Below, one piece after another: positions 1 through 8,248 of a DNA stretch of 64,000 bases. The stretch spans positions 62,001 to 126,000 of the forward strand of contig NZ_JAINWA010000001.1 in NCBI RefSeq assembly GCF_021021555.1. Direction: 5' to 3'. The first letter of the stretch is position 1, and each line of letters opens with the position of its first letter. The DNA comes from Teretinema zuelzerae. Its GTDB lineage: Bacteria; Spirochaetota; Spirochaetia; Treponematales; Treponemataceae. A model generated the notes under the pieces. It saw only the letters and a program-made list of their open reading frames with translations. It ran no database searches and was not told the origin of the DNA. Position numbers and translations under genes: made by a program.

Positions 1-164
1 TCTGTATCGTCTTCGTCAAAACTTCCATTTGTCGTGAGGCCAAAATCTCTATCGTGCTCAAGCTCCGAAAATGAAAAAAAACGCAATTCATTAATATAGC
101 CGTGTAACTTTGAATTCACAAAGTCGGAAATCAACTGTATTGAATCCTTGCAGGTAAAACTCAT
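1..164 (-). CDS. Unknown protein, N-terminal part only (runs off window)
   Basis: An open frame starts with ATG at 164 and continues without a stop to the window edge, giving 54 visible residues (begins MSFTCKDSIQ). Its start overlaps the stop of the upstream gene as TAATG, so translation is probably coupled. I recognise no domain in the visible part; it is mixed polar and charged with no membrane segment. It is the third member of a minus-strand group with the two genes upstream, both also unknown. The overlap is the main support for its being real. Confidence 0.5.
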   Translation of the reverse strand, partial: MSFTCKDSIQLISDFVNSKLHGYINELRFFSFSELEHDRDFGLTTNGSFDEDDT

Positions 165-703
165 TATCTACTCACTTTTCGGGTAGTTATTATACACCAA
201 ACGACAACAATCAGGAACAGAATGATAGAGCCCGTTGATAAAAGGGAATTACAGTACATGAATAAAGAGTAATTGTCATTAATGAAATCGGTTGAAGAAC
301 CTGCATGATGTAATTGTACCGACTGAAAACCCAGAAAATCCACGGAACCCATAAACGGGATAATTGTACAGAGTTTTTTCGATAATGCGTCAATCAAGCC
401 GATTTTTTCCATGCCGTACCGGATTTCTCGTTTTCTGGTTTCCATGAGAACAGAAGACAAGTGTAAAGAGGTACATTCATTTTCAATAGCGGCAAACTGT
501 ATGGGCATATTCGTTAAAAATCTCCGGGCACGTGTTTCTATCCGCTTGTGCGTCTCATGTACAAATAGCGTTAGCAGTGTCCAGCAAAGCAGCTTCAGGA
601 GTGATGGATTAAAGTCCGAGATGGATAAAAAGGAGATGACCATGATAAAAGGACAAAACCTACAAAGAACGTGCAGAAAAACAAATACATTCTTTTGAAT
701 CAT
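164..703 (-). CDS. Unknown membrane protein, 179 aa
   Basis: Three hydrophobic stretches are visible: about residues 8-28, 34-48 and 154-174. The last is a strong membrane segment followed by a short basic tail (TTRKVSR). The middle third is polar with several basic residues. The start has a good ribosome binding site (AAGGAG seven bases upstream) and overlaps the stop of the upstream gene by four bases (ATGA). The downstream partial gene is coupled in the same way. I do not recognise a family. The tight packing suggests that the three proteins act together. Confidence 0.6.
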   Translation of the reverse strand: MIQKNVFVFLHVLCRFCPFIMVISFLSISDFNPSLLKLLCWTLLTLFVHETHKRIETRARRFLTNMPIQFAAIENECTSLHLSSVLMETRKREIRYGMEKIGLIDALSKKLCTIIPFMGSVDFLGFQSVQLHHAGSSTDFINDNYSLFMYCNSLLSTGSIILFLIVVVWCIITTRKVSR

Positions 704-1326
704 CGTATTACTCCTTCTTTGCTTATTTCGTTATAAATCACCCAAGCCGGTTTCAGGAGCAGTCTATATATATTCTTTTTATCAAGCATGTTCGCTTCCA
801 TGAGATCCAACAAAGGAGTCCCCCGAATCTTCCAGGATGAGGATACTGGTTTGTCAAAGCATCCCCGGCGCTTATATTGCACAAGAAGTCTATGAGGCTC
901 ATCGCGATCAAGGGTGAACAGCCGAAGAATAGCGGTAAATTGATGTTCCCAAAATAACCAGCCACAGGTTTCCCGCAAAAGATCCGCAAACTCTGCGGGT
1001 GCTGACTCGTTTTTATGCCCTTCAAGAATCTTTAATAACGCTTCTTCGCTTTTATTTTGGCTGTTGTAGAGAGCCAGACAAAAAGCAAGCCGATATACTG
1101 TATCTGGTTGTAGTCGTACGCAAATTTCGCGAAACGTATAGCCGTACTCTTCGTCGTTCCTGCCGCTACGACAAAAGATATGTGTATTTACCCAGCAATC
1201 TCCGGCTTTAATGGAATGAAGAAGGTCGCCGCTCCGGAAGTTTTTCCCCTGACAGTCCGTTTCAAGGGCTGCAGGCGCCTCGGAGAATGCAACGATAGAT
1301 TGTTGGATACGTGTATAATCAAGCAT
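700..1326 (-). CDS. Unknown soluble protein, 208 aa
   Basis: No signal peptide or membrane segment is visible. The protein is rich in aromatic residues and cysteine (for example FREICVRLQPDTVYRLAF near residues 66-83 and ETCGWLFWEHQF near 129-140). I recognise no motif. It is the first gene of a minus-strand group of three coupled genes, with its stop overlapping the next start. Directly upstream lies the 3' end of the WYL regulator gene on the same strand, only about 50 bases away, so read-through from that gene is possible. Function unknown. Confidence 0.55.
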   Translation of the reverse strand: MLDYTRIQQSIVAFSEAPAALETDCQGKNFRSGDLLHSIKAGDCWVNTHIFCRSGRNDEEYGYTFREICVRLQPDTVYRLAFCLALYNSQNKSEEALLKILEGHKNESAPAEFADLLRETCGWLFWEHQFTAILRLFTLDRDEPHRLLVQYKRRGCFDKPVSSSWKIRGTPLLDLMEANMLDKKNIYRLLLKPAWVIYNEISKEGVIR

Positions 1327-1377
1327 GGAATCAGTATACCGTCGAGGTATATCACTGAATGATGTACCTGATTTTTT

Positions 1378-2385
1378 TTATACCGATATATGTGTATTCA
1401 TCTCTTTTACATGCCATTCCCAATCTTTGACTAACTGCGGAGGCTCAAGCGGATAGGCATACGATCCTTTTGACAGAAGAAACTCGATAACCTTCCCGTA
1501 TTGGGTGCTGGTAAACTCGAGCAAGATCCCGTCCGGCAATTCGGTAACCTGTTGATCATTCGCCCATTTGCGTTCCGTTACCCATAAAGCGAACTCGCTT
1601 AAAAACTTTAATTTAAAGTGGAATGATTCCGAACCGGCAAAAACGCCAAAGAAACTGTTTCCATGGATGGAGCGGTAGTCCCAGGAATCAGGAAGTTGAA
1701 ATCTCGTTGAAGTAAGGGCTATGTTTTTAATTCTCGAAAGCGAGAATGTTCTTACTCCCTTTCGTTCTTCCGCATAGCCCAGAAGGTACCAGGCGCCATT
1801 ATCAAATACCAGTTGATATGGGTGAACTAGCCGGCGTTCAAAGGGTTTTTTCCATTCGCTTTGATAATCAAATACGAGTATACGGTTTTCTTTCAGACCT
1901 GACACGATTAATTCCCAAAGATCAGTATTAATTGGATATGTCGCCGGTGTAGGGGCAATTATGCGTGTATCCAGCGAGGCGTAATCAGGGATAGGTGAGA
2001 TAAGGGTCAGAATTTTCTTGACGGACGTATATATTGGCGTTTTTTCATAGATTGACAGCAAGGTTTTCGCATACGCGAGTGCTTGTATGTCATCGGATTC
2101 TGCGAAACCCGCGGGAAGACGGTATGTCTCCCGGGAATAATAAAACCCCCGATGCGATGCGCAGTATTCAATGGGAGCATTCAGCATATTCCGCATAAAC
2201 TCTATATCCCGGGAAATCGTTGCAGTACTCGTTTCGTATTCGCGCGCGAGAGACTTGGTGTTGGGATAGCATCCTGACGCTATTTTACTGTCAATAAAAT
2301 AAATTCGGGAAAGAGTTGATTTAGTTGGATTATTCCGAAATGACACTATGAATATCCCCTTTTTAGCTGCCCTGCGCCCCGGCAA
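1378..2385 (-). CDS. WYL-domain transcriptional regulator (HTH-WYL)
   Basis: The N-terminal part carries a helix-turn-helix of the DeoR/HTH_11 type at about residues 40-66 (PNTKSLAREYETSTATISRD). A WYL domain follows. The namesake motif WYL is at residues 199-201, then a conserved-looking RTFSLSRIKNI stretch; a C-terminal WCX-like extension completes the 335-residue protein. WYL regulators bind DNA and sense nucleic-acid or nucleotide ligands, and often control stress or mobile functions. The gene is divergent from the lipoprotein gene at 2454, and the predicted promoter of that gene ends just outside this start, so autoregulation or control of the lipoprotein is plausible. The true start may lie a few codons downstream, as the first 14 residues are basic and not family-like. 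Confidence 0.85.
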   Translation of the reverse strand: MPGRRAAKKGIFIVSFRNNPTKSTLSRIYFIDSKIASGCYPNTKSLAREYETSTATISRDIEFMRNMLNAPIEYCASHRGFYYSRETYRLPAGFAESDDIQALAYAKTLLSIYEKTPIYTSVKKILTLISPIPDYASLDTRIIAPTPATYPINTDLWELIVSGLKENRILVFDYQSEWKKPFERRLVHPYQLVFDNGAWYLLGYAEERKGVRTFSLSRIKNIALTSTRFQLPDSWDYRSIHGNSFFGVFAGSESFHFKLKFLSEFALWVTERKWANDQQVTELPDGILLEFTSTQYGKVIEFLLSKGSYAYPLEPPQLVKDWEWHVKEMNTHISV

Positions 2386-2389
2386 ATCG

Positions 2390-2417
2390 TTGATATGCTT
2401 TTATTACATGCTATACT
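2390..2417 (+). promoter_or_regulatory. Sigma-70-like promoter for the lipoprotein gene
   Basis: TTGATA at 2390-2395 and TATACT at 2412-2417 are separated by 16 bases. A ribosome binding site (AAGGAG, 2443-2448) and the ATG at 2454 follow. The promoter sits in the 68-base gap shared with the divergent WYL regulator. Confidence 0.55.
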
Positions 2418-2453
2418 GATTTTTGAAAAACATCATATTGAAAAGGAGTTCGC

Positions 2454-3236
2454 ATGAAAAAATATTGTCAACGTATCGGTTCATTCCTGTCGATTATTGT
2501 AATCATAGCGCTTACCGGTTCATGCTCCAACATTACGGACGAATCTGCAGGATCGGATACGGCACAACAAGGCGCGCGCCGGGTCGCCTCATGGAATGCT
2601 ACGAGTTCCGGAATGCTTTTTTCCGGCGCATCGTATGTGTATAACGAGCAGGGACAGCTGATCGAGATCAGGAAAACCAACTATAACGCAAAGACGGGAG
2701 CGGTAATCGGCACATTCAATACTATCATAAAGTATAATGACAAGGGGCAGATCAGCGGCACTTTTGACGGCGGAACCGCACAGGTAGCCAAAGCAGCCCG
2801 AACCTTTTCCTACGATGAACAGGGACGGGTTGTGCGGCAGTCGATGAATCTCGATGGAACTGCGTTTTTCACATATGAATATTCATGGCAGGACGATGAG
2901 TTGGTTCAAATCAAGTCCAACATAGACGAAAAGAACTTCGGTTGGTATAAAAACCGTCTTGGGCTGATGGAAAGCGAAGGATGGGGAAATTATTCATATT
3001 CGTACAATGACAGCGGCAAGTGTACCCGAATGACCGTATCGAAGCCAGCGGTGAGAAACGAGTATGAATATAATGATCAAAACGAGCTGATGCGCGTGAG
3101 TTTTTACGACGAGGTTCATTGCGCGTATACCCAGAATTTCTCATGGGAGAGCGGTGAAGGAAACTACGATGTATCGGACGTTCTGTTTAGTCACATCTAC
3201 CAAATCGGCGTATTCAAGCATTACGGCGTCCCATAA
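2454..3236 (+). CDS. Lipoprotein with YD/RHS-like repeats
   Basis: The 260-residue product begins with a type II signal peptide: charged MKKYCQR, a hydrophobic core, then a lipobox LTGSC with the lipidated cysteine near residue 24. This suits the relaxed spirochaetal lipobox. The mature part contains at least four YD-like repeats (YNEQGQLIEI, YNDKGQIS, YDEQGRVVR, YNDQNELMR), which in known proteins form beta-strands of RHS or YD-repeat shells. It lacks the toxin domain and length of true RHS proteins. The likely location is the periplasm or outer surface. It is divergent from a WYL regulator, which may control it. Role unknown. Confidence 0.7.
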   Translation: MKKYCQRIGSFLSIIVIIALTGSCSNITDESAGSDTAQQGARRVASWNATSSGMLFSGASYVYNEQGQLIEIRKTNYNAKTGAVIGTFNTIIKYNDKGQISGTFDGGTAQVAKAARTFSYDEQGRVVRQSMNLDGTAFFTYEYSWQDDELVQIKSNIDEKNFGWYKNRLGLMESEGWGNYSYSYNDSGKCTRMTVSKPAVRNEYEYNDQNELMRVSFYDEVHCAYTQNFSWESGEGNYDVSDVLFSHIYQIGVFKHYGVP

Positions 3237-3321
3237 TCAGAGACGAGGGTAGCGACTTCAATTCCGTAAGAAGAATTGAAGCCGCAAGCATTCATCAGAA
3301 CGGTTATAGAGGAATGATACG

Positions 3322-3474
3322 TTAATTATTTCTTGTTGTCTTACTAACGTACTCTTTCCAGCGTTCATTCTCTGAAGTTACCCTGTTAAGATCCCCGCTT
3401 ACAAATGCTGCGAGTAGTTTCATGACATGATTAACCACTGCCCCTGTAGGGATCTTTTTCTGAGAGCCGCCCAT
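3322..3474 (-). CDS. Small unknown protein, 50 aa
   Basis: The ATG at 3474 is preceded by a strong ribosome binding site (AGGAGG, seven bases away), and the frame runs 50 codons to TAA at 3322. The product starts MGGSQKKIPTGAVVNHVMK and ends KTTRNN; it is amphipathic in the middle (HVMKLLAAFVSG) and polar at the end. It begins 16 bases after the stop of the 205-residue membrane protein gene on the same strand, so the two are probably co-transcribed. No family is recognised. The ribosome binding site and spacing are the grounds for calling it. Confidence 0.5.
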   Translation of the reverse strand: MGGSQKKIPTGAVVNHVMKLLAAFVSGDLNRVTSENERWKEYVSKTTRNN

Positions 3475-3490
3475 AATTACCTCCTGAATA

Positions 3491-4108
3491 TTATAATGAA
3501 TTCATTAGCCCGGCGATATGATCGTCGAGTAATGAACATTTTCCATTATTAACTTTTGCATATCGAAAGAATTTAAAAGCAGCGTATGCAATTACAACGG
3601 CGAAAGATATTTGAGAGATCGTATCCCCTCCAAGCTCTTTTCCCGTTATATATAAATACGCAAAATACGATACCAATAGCGCAGCAATATATAACAGTAT
3701 CATCTTGATAAGTATCCATACGCTTTTCAGACAACCTGTTTTAACAAGTCCATACCGGGTTGCGATATCCCCGCCTGATTTTATCTGAAACCATTTTCCC
3801 GTAGCTTTATTTTTAATGCCGCAATATAAACCCTGCTGATCGTTTTCCTTTTTTATGCATAAGATGGATACATCCTGTCCATTTCGTAATGGTAAATTGC
3901 TGTTTGCTAACGTCAGGCTAAATTCCGATCCATCGGTGCCTCTAATCCAGACTTCATTCATTTCCGTTGTTTTACTGTCAACATATAGTTTCCCGTCATT
4001 TTGGGTTCTGCCTCGAACATCTGTGGAAGTAAAATGTCGTTGTTCAATTACTTGTCCATTCAATACCCAAAAGATAAATTTTGTATTGTAAAACTTGTAT
4101 TCTGACAT
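3491..4108 (-). CDS. Unknown membrane protein, 205 aa
   Basis: The N-terminal 125 residues are soluble and beta-rich in character (for example NGQVIEQRHFTSTDVRG, then TDGSEFSLTLANS). Two membrane segments follow, at about residues 127-152 and 163-181, and a short polar tail. A ribosome binding site (GAGGT) lies eight bases before the ATG. The layout, a cytoplasmic domain tethered by a C-terminal hairpin, resembles many uncharacterised bacterial proteins, but I recognise no named family. A 50-residue gene follows on the same strand. Base composition is lower in GC than in the core genes around it. Confidence 0.6.
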   Translation of the reverse strand: MSEYKFYNTKFIFWVLNGQVIEQRHFTSTDVRGRTQNDGKLYVDSKTTEMNEVWIRGTDGSEFSLTLANSNLPLRNGQDVSILCIKKENDQQGLYCGIKNKATGKWFQIKSGGDIATRYGLVKTGCLKSVWILIKMILLYIAALLVSYFAYLYITGKELGGDTISQISFAVVIAYAAFKFFRYAKVNNGKCSLLDDHIAGLMNSL

Positions 4109-4304
4109 TTTCTTACCTCACCGAAAATTAATTATGGATGACCATATTACTGAAAAAATCCGTCAAAACTTCAAATAATGTCTAAAATAGTAATTTTCTC
4201 AGATATGTCTTTATTCTATACCGTGATATGAGAATTTCAAGAAAAATTATTAATTTCTTTTAACAAGTTAAAGGGCAAGGTAGTATCATCTGGTTGTTAC
4301 GGAG

Positions 4305-4343
4305 CAAAAAAAAACCGCGATTCGATTGAACGAATCGCGGTTT
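4305..4343 (-). terminator. Rho-independent terminator of the glycan operon
   Basis: Read on the minus strand, a 13-base stem with a six-base loop (arms at 4331-4343 and 4312-4324) is followed by a run of eight or more T. It lies 22 bases past the stop of the SLBB export gene, so it probably ends the glycan-locus transcript. Confidence 0.85.
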
Positions 4344-4365
4344 GATTATACAAATCCGGTGTATG

Positions 4366-5874
4366 TTAATTGCCGGTTACGGCCAGCACCGTAAGGAAGG
4401 TCGATACTGCCGTAAGGGTCGTGGTGATGATCGGCGCGTATTGGTTGAAGTAGAAGGTGAACGAGTTCGACCTCGCCGTAATCACGGTTTCAGGGGTTAT
4501 CGGATCGGTTTTTTTACGCTTGTTACCGAGGACATCGGTGATGCGCACCGATTCGCCCGAGTTCTTCAAAGTATTGAAGCCGCCGGCAAGAGACACGTAG
4601 TATTCCCAGTCTCTGTCCGGAATGTAGGGGTAACGGCCGGGAGTCTGGACAGCGCCTGAAACCGTTACAAAGTACTGGCGGAAGGGGATGATGAGCACAT
4701 CGTTTTTTTCTACCTGGTAGTCGCTGCGGTAGGCCGCGTCGTAGAGCATGGGGTTAAGATTGAGCGGTATCTGGCGTTCTTCCCGGATGATGTAGGCGTT
4801 CGCCGTGTCCGACACGGCGGAAAAGGAGTTTTTATAGCGGCGCACAAGGGAGGCGTAGTTCTCTCCCTGGTTAAAGCGCACCGGTATGCGCGATGAGGTT
4901 TCAGGCGTGGGGGTCACTTCCAGCGGATCAGAAACTCCTACAGCACCCTCCATAAACATTACGGGAATCAGGTCCGATATGGGGCTGACAGAGATAGAAT
5001 CGAAATTCTTGAGTTCGGCGTTGGCTTCAATGTCCTTGGTATCCAGAAAAATTTTTTCACCGGCGGCAAAGGAGCTTTCCACATAGCGCACCAGCTCTAT
5101 CCTGCTCGCGTCCGCGACGGGAGTAAGCCCGCTGCCGTAATACTCGATTGCCTCTTTAAGCCCTTCACCGCTCAAGAGCTGGTACTTTCCGGGGCGCTCA
5201 ACCTCGCCGGTAACAGTGATTTCCCGCTCTACCCTGTTCACGGTTACTACATCCCCGGGACGAACCAGCGGGTTCTGAGAAAGGTCGCCAAAGCGGGTTG
5301 CCTTGAAAAGGTCGTAATGAGCGGTTTTCCCTGAAATGGAAGTTACGCTTACATTACGGGTAGATGAATACCGGGTCAAATGGGGTTCGATCACGTCCGA
5401 CAATCGCGACAAGGCCCAGGCGTCCTGTTCGGCAGTCTTTTTCACCTCTCCCTTAATCGTGATGCGGAATATTGCCGGGCTCGCAAGCCCGAACTGGACT
5501 CCGCTCAAGGGATAGTTTTTGCTCACTATAGTTTCCACACGCTCTTTCAGGGTAGAAAAACTCATGCCAGCCGCATCGATCACCGCGAGATTCGCGACCC
5601 TGACACGGAAGGAGGTATCCACCAGAATGGAATAGGTAACCGGCACCGTGCCAGCCGCATACGCGAGAGTGTATACGTCGCCGGGAGTGACCGGATAAAA
5701 GGCTGAAGAAAGAGCAAGTTGAGGGTTAAAGGAGTTCTTTTCTACGATACGCACAGAACCTTCATCCATTTCCTGTGCGTTGGAGCTCTGACCTCGTGTT
5801 TGAGCGTTCATTTCCTGGGCCCATATAAGTGAACTGAAAATCAACAATAACAGCGTTGAACCGTGTTTTTTCAT
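4366..5874 (-). CDS. Polysaccharide export protein, Wza/SLBB type
   Basis: The 502-residue product starts with a signal peptide (cleavage near WAQ, residue 20). A polysaccharide export domain follows at about residues 45-130 (PVTPGDVYTLAY), then SLBB-type beta-grasp regions near residues 210-290 (ITVTGEVERPGKY) and 395-455 (FVTVSGAVQTPGRYPY). A hydrophobic C-terminal segment (about 475-499) may cross the outer membrane. Such proteins form the outer-membrane conduit for capsule or exopolysaccharide. There is no lipobox, unlike E. coli Wza. The gene is last in the glycan operon, overlapping the stop of the Wzz gene by four bases, which fits a Wza-Wzz export pair. Confidence 0.88.
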   Translation of the reverse strand: MKKHGSTLLLLIFSSLIWAQEMNAQTRGQSSNAQEMDEGSVRIVEKNSFNPQLALSSAFYPVTPGDVYTLAYAAGTVPVTYSILVDTSFRVRVANLAVIDAAGMSFSTLKERVETIVSKNYPLSGVQFGLASPAIFRITIKGEVKKTAEQDAWALSRLSDVIEPHLTRYSSTRNVSVTSISGKTAHYDLFKATRFGDLSQNPLVRPGDVVTVNRVEREITVTGEVERPGKYQLLSGEGLKEAIEYYGSGLTPVADASRIELVRYVESSFAAGEKIFLDTKDIEANAELKNFDSISVSPISDLIPVMFMEGAVGVSDPLEVTPTPETSSRIPVRFNQGENYASLVRRYKNSFSAVSDTANAYIIREERQIPLNLNPMLYDAAYRSDYQVEKNDVLIIPFRQYFVTVSGAVQTPGRYPYIPDRDWEYYVSLAGGFNTLKNSGESVRITDVLGNKRKKTDPITPETVITARSNSFTFYFNQYAPIITTTLTAVSTFLTVLAVTGN

Positions 5875-6896
5875 TTGGAGCCTCCTCCGGAAAGCTTTGC
5901 CATGGCCAGAGGATCCTTTTTGATGTTATCCCACGCGTTGAGCACGAACACAAGAAAAACCGAACCGAAGAAGGCAGCAAAGGTTATGATGATGCAAAGC
6001 ATTCCGCGGGAGGGGCCTGATTTCTGGTCAGGAACCTCCGCGTACTCCAACACCTGAAACACCGGCGATTCGCTCGCCATCTGAACTTTGAGCAGTTCGT
6101 ACTGGGTTTTAAGCTGGGTATACACCTGCTCCTGGGCGGAAAGCTCTCTTTTTATCCGGGTCGCTTCCAGCACCATGGATGATCCGTTCGCGGTATATTG
6201 CCCCATCCCGGCCGCACGGTCGAGCTTTTGGCTTTCTGCTTCCAGCTTGAGTATTTCATTGTAGGTATTCTGAATATTGGCTTCAAGGTTCTCTTTTTGG
6301 AGCTTGTTTTTATCCAAACCCATCTCGGTAAAACGCTCTTCCATGTATTGCACGGAGTAGTTAACCACTTCTTGGGCAAAGGCGGGATCTATGTCTGTAA
6401 AACTGATGGTAAACACGCCGGCTTCGTCGTCCATAGACGCGGAAAGTTTTTCTTTAAGCGCCTTGCGGCTTTCCGCCCGGGGAGATTTTTCAATTTTATA
6501 CCGTTCGATCAGGTTAAAACGGTCCACGACCGAATCCAGAAAGGAATTGGTTCCCGCCAAATACACCGCAAGGGCGCTATAGGTGGAGCCGGAGGCTACG
6601 TTGACTCCTGCAAGGCTCGCTAGCCCCCCTAGCCCGCTCGAAGCGAGCATGGAAGCCATGCCTCCGCCGGACGAGGACGAATCGTTTATCATCATGTGAG
6701 CTTTGGGCGTGTACTCGTTCGGAAGGTAGGAGGTTTCCGGGGGTAATAGAAGGGATCCGACAGCAAAAAGCAGGGCTCCTATCATAGAAAGTCCGGTAAT
6801 GCCGATGATGAGCCATTTTCGTTTTAACAACACAGAAACGAGATCGATGAGGTCGATCTCGTCTTCAGGGGAGGAAAGGGTTTCTTGTTCGTTCAT
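5871..6896 (-). CDS. Chain-length determinant protein, Wzz family
   Basis: The 341-residue protein has a cytoplasmic N-terminus, a first membrane segment at about residues 29-52, a long periplasmic part with a coiled-coil stretch (roughly 195-285), and a second membrane segment near 303-325. A proline-containing motif (VPDQKSGPSRG) precedes that segment, as expected for Wzz/PCP proteins. A glycine/serine-rich insert with GGMASMLASSGLGGLASLAG lies near residues 77-97. Wzz sets polymer length together with Wzy. There is no fused tyrosine kinase domain. It overlaps the export gene by four bases, and the WecA-like gene ends about 20 bases upstream. Confidence 0.88.
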   Translation of the reverse strand: MNEQETLSSPEDEIDLIDLVSVLLKRKWLIIGITGLSMIGALLFAVGSLLLPPETSYLPNEYTPKAHMMINDSSSSGGGMASMLASSGLGGLASLAGVNVASGSTYSALAVYLAGTNSFLDSVVDRFNLIERYKIEKSPRAESRKALKEKLSASMDDEAGVFTISFTDIDPAFAQEVVNYSVQYMEERFTEMGLDKNKLQKENLEANIQNTYNEILKLEAESQKLDRAAGMGQYTANGSSMVLEATRIKRELSAQEQVYTQLKTQYELLKVQMASESPVFQVLEYAEVPDQKSGPSRGMLCIIITFAAFFGSVFLVFVLNAWDNIKKDPLAMAKLSGGGSK

Positions 6897-6919
6897 ACTA
6901 CTCTCTAACAGACGGGATG

Positions 6920-7993
6920 TTATTCGGTTTCAATAAGTTTCGATTTTTCAAGAATTTCTTCTTTCCGTATATGCACCACAGTAAAGAAGAGAAGGCCGAG
7001 CAGGTACACGGCAAAGAGGAGGGTCAGGGCCAAAAAGCCGTGTATGCGGGCGGAGGTTGCGATCAAGAGCCCGATTATGAGCTGGAATACAACAAGAATA
7101 AGGAGGCTGCCGCGAGCGGTAAAGCCGAGCATCATGAGTTTATGGTGGAGGTGGAATTTATCGGGATCGAAGAAACTGCGGTGTTCACGGGAGCGGCGCC
7201 ACAAGGCGGCGAAGGTGTCGAATATGGGAATCATGAGAACAGCGGCTGCGAACGGAAGGGATACGGTTGCTCCGCCCTTTCCGTTCGGTAGGAGGGGCAA
7301 AACGGCAAGCATGTAACCCAAGAATTGGCTTCCGCCGTCTCCCATAAAGATTTTAGCCTTAGGAATAGGCAGGTTAAACACAAGAAAGCCCATAATGGCG
7401 ACCGCAAGCAGGAAACATATGAACATACCTCCGGTGTTTCCAGTCTGGAGGAAAAAGAGTCCAAAAGTAAAAGCCGACATGGCTGATACGCTTCCGGCCA
7501 GGCCGTCTATGCCGTCAATAAGGTTTACGGCATTGGTAACGCCGATTATCCAGCAGAAAGTAATTACATAGCGCATCCAGCCCATGTTCCAGTTAAGCCT
7601 GAGGGCGGAGAAATTGATGCTGTGGAAGGTGAAGTCGGCAGAAAGGACTATGACGGCGGCGAGTATCTGTACCATGAGTTTATAGCGCGCGCGCCAGGGC
7701 CGCATGTCGTCCCAGACTCCCATTACGAATATCAGGGCGCAACTGGCTATCAGATTCCAGATTTTTACTCCAAGAAAATTATCCATTCCGGTATCCAGGG
7801 CAAAAACGATGAGCCCGATTACAAACCCAAGGAACATCCCCACCCCGCCGAGCCGGGGAATGTTGCCGGTATGCACCTTGCGGGCGTCAACGGTGTCGTA
7901 GAGGCCGAAATGTCGGGAAAACAATAACACGCAGAAAATTGAAACAACCGATGAGACGAAGGCTATGCCCAGCAGATACATATAATGCGTCAT
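6920..7993 (-). CDS. Undecaprenyl-phosphate sugar-1-phosphate transferase, WecA/MraY superfamily
   Basis: The 357-residue integral membrane protein has about ten hydrophobic segments and all hallmark loops of the family: RKVHTGNIPRLGG (38-50), the DD pair in VWDDMRPW (94-100), NAVNLIDGIDGLAG (154-167), FMGDGGSQFLG near 217-227, and the histidine motif FHLHHK near 285. These bind Mg2+ and UDP-sugar and move sugar-1-phosphate onto undecaprenyl phosphate, starting lipid-linked glycan assembly. The HIHH-type motif and the locus favour a WecA-type enzyme over MraY. It is the first of three host-like-GC genes (wecA-wzz-wza order), separated from the AT-rich block by IS remnants. Confidence 0.9.
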   Translation of the reverse strand: MTHYMYLLGIAFVSSVVSIFCVLLFSRHFGLYDTVDARKVHTGNIPRLGGVGMFLGFVIGLIVFALDTGMDNFLGVKIWNLIASCALIFVMGVWDDMRPWRARYKLMVQILAAVIVLSADFTFHSINFSALRLNWNMGWMRYVITFCWIIGVTNAVNLIDGIDGLAGSVSAMSAFTFGLFFLQTGNTGGMFICFLLAVAIMGFLVFNLPIPKAKIFMGDGGSQFLGYMLAVLPLLPNGKGGATVSLPFAAAVLMIPIFDTFAALWRRSREHRSFFDPDKFHLHHKLMMLGFTARGSLLILVVFQLIIGLLIATSARIHGFLALTLLFAVYLLGLLFFTVVHIRKEEILEKSKLIETE

Positions 7994-8205
7994 GATATTT
8001 TAAGTATATCTCCAATTTTTCTAATATCAAAAACTTGCATAAAGTTTATAGAGAAAACATGAGATGGTCAATGTTCGTTACAATGTAAATAAAACTATAA
8101 AAAAGAAAGCCTCTTTCTATAGTCCGTGAAGTGTAGATAAACAAAACAAAAAAAGGTAAAAATCCTATATACTGTTTAACGTCTTTTACCGATGTTGACA
8201 TTCAA

Positions 8206-8240
8206 TAGTCTATCTGACCCTGTAAAATATTTTGTGTAAA
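8206..8240. repeat. Probable IS256-family end sequence
   Basis: The sequence CTGACCCTGTAAAATATTTT followed by GTGTAAAT sits just past the 3' end of the decayed transposase. It resembles terminal sequences of IS256-family elements. No matching inverted copy is seen on the other side (8945-9214), so only one end survives. Confidence 0.4.
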
Positions 8241-8248
8241 TGGCATTT

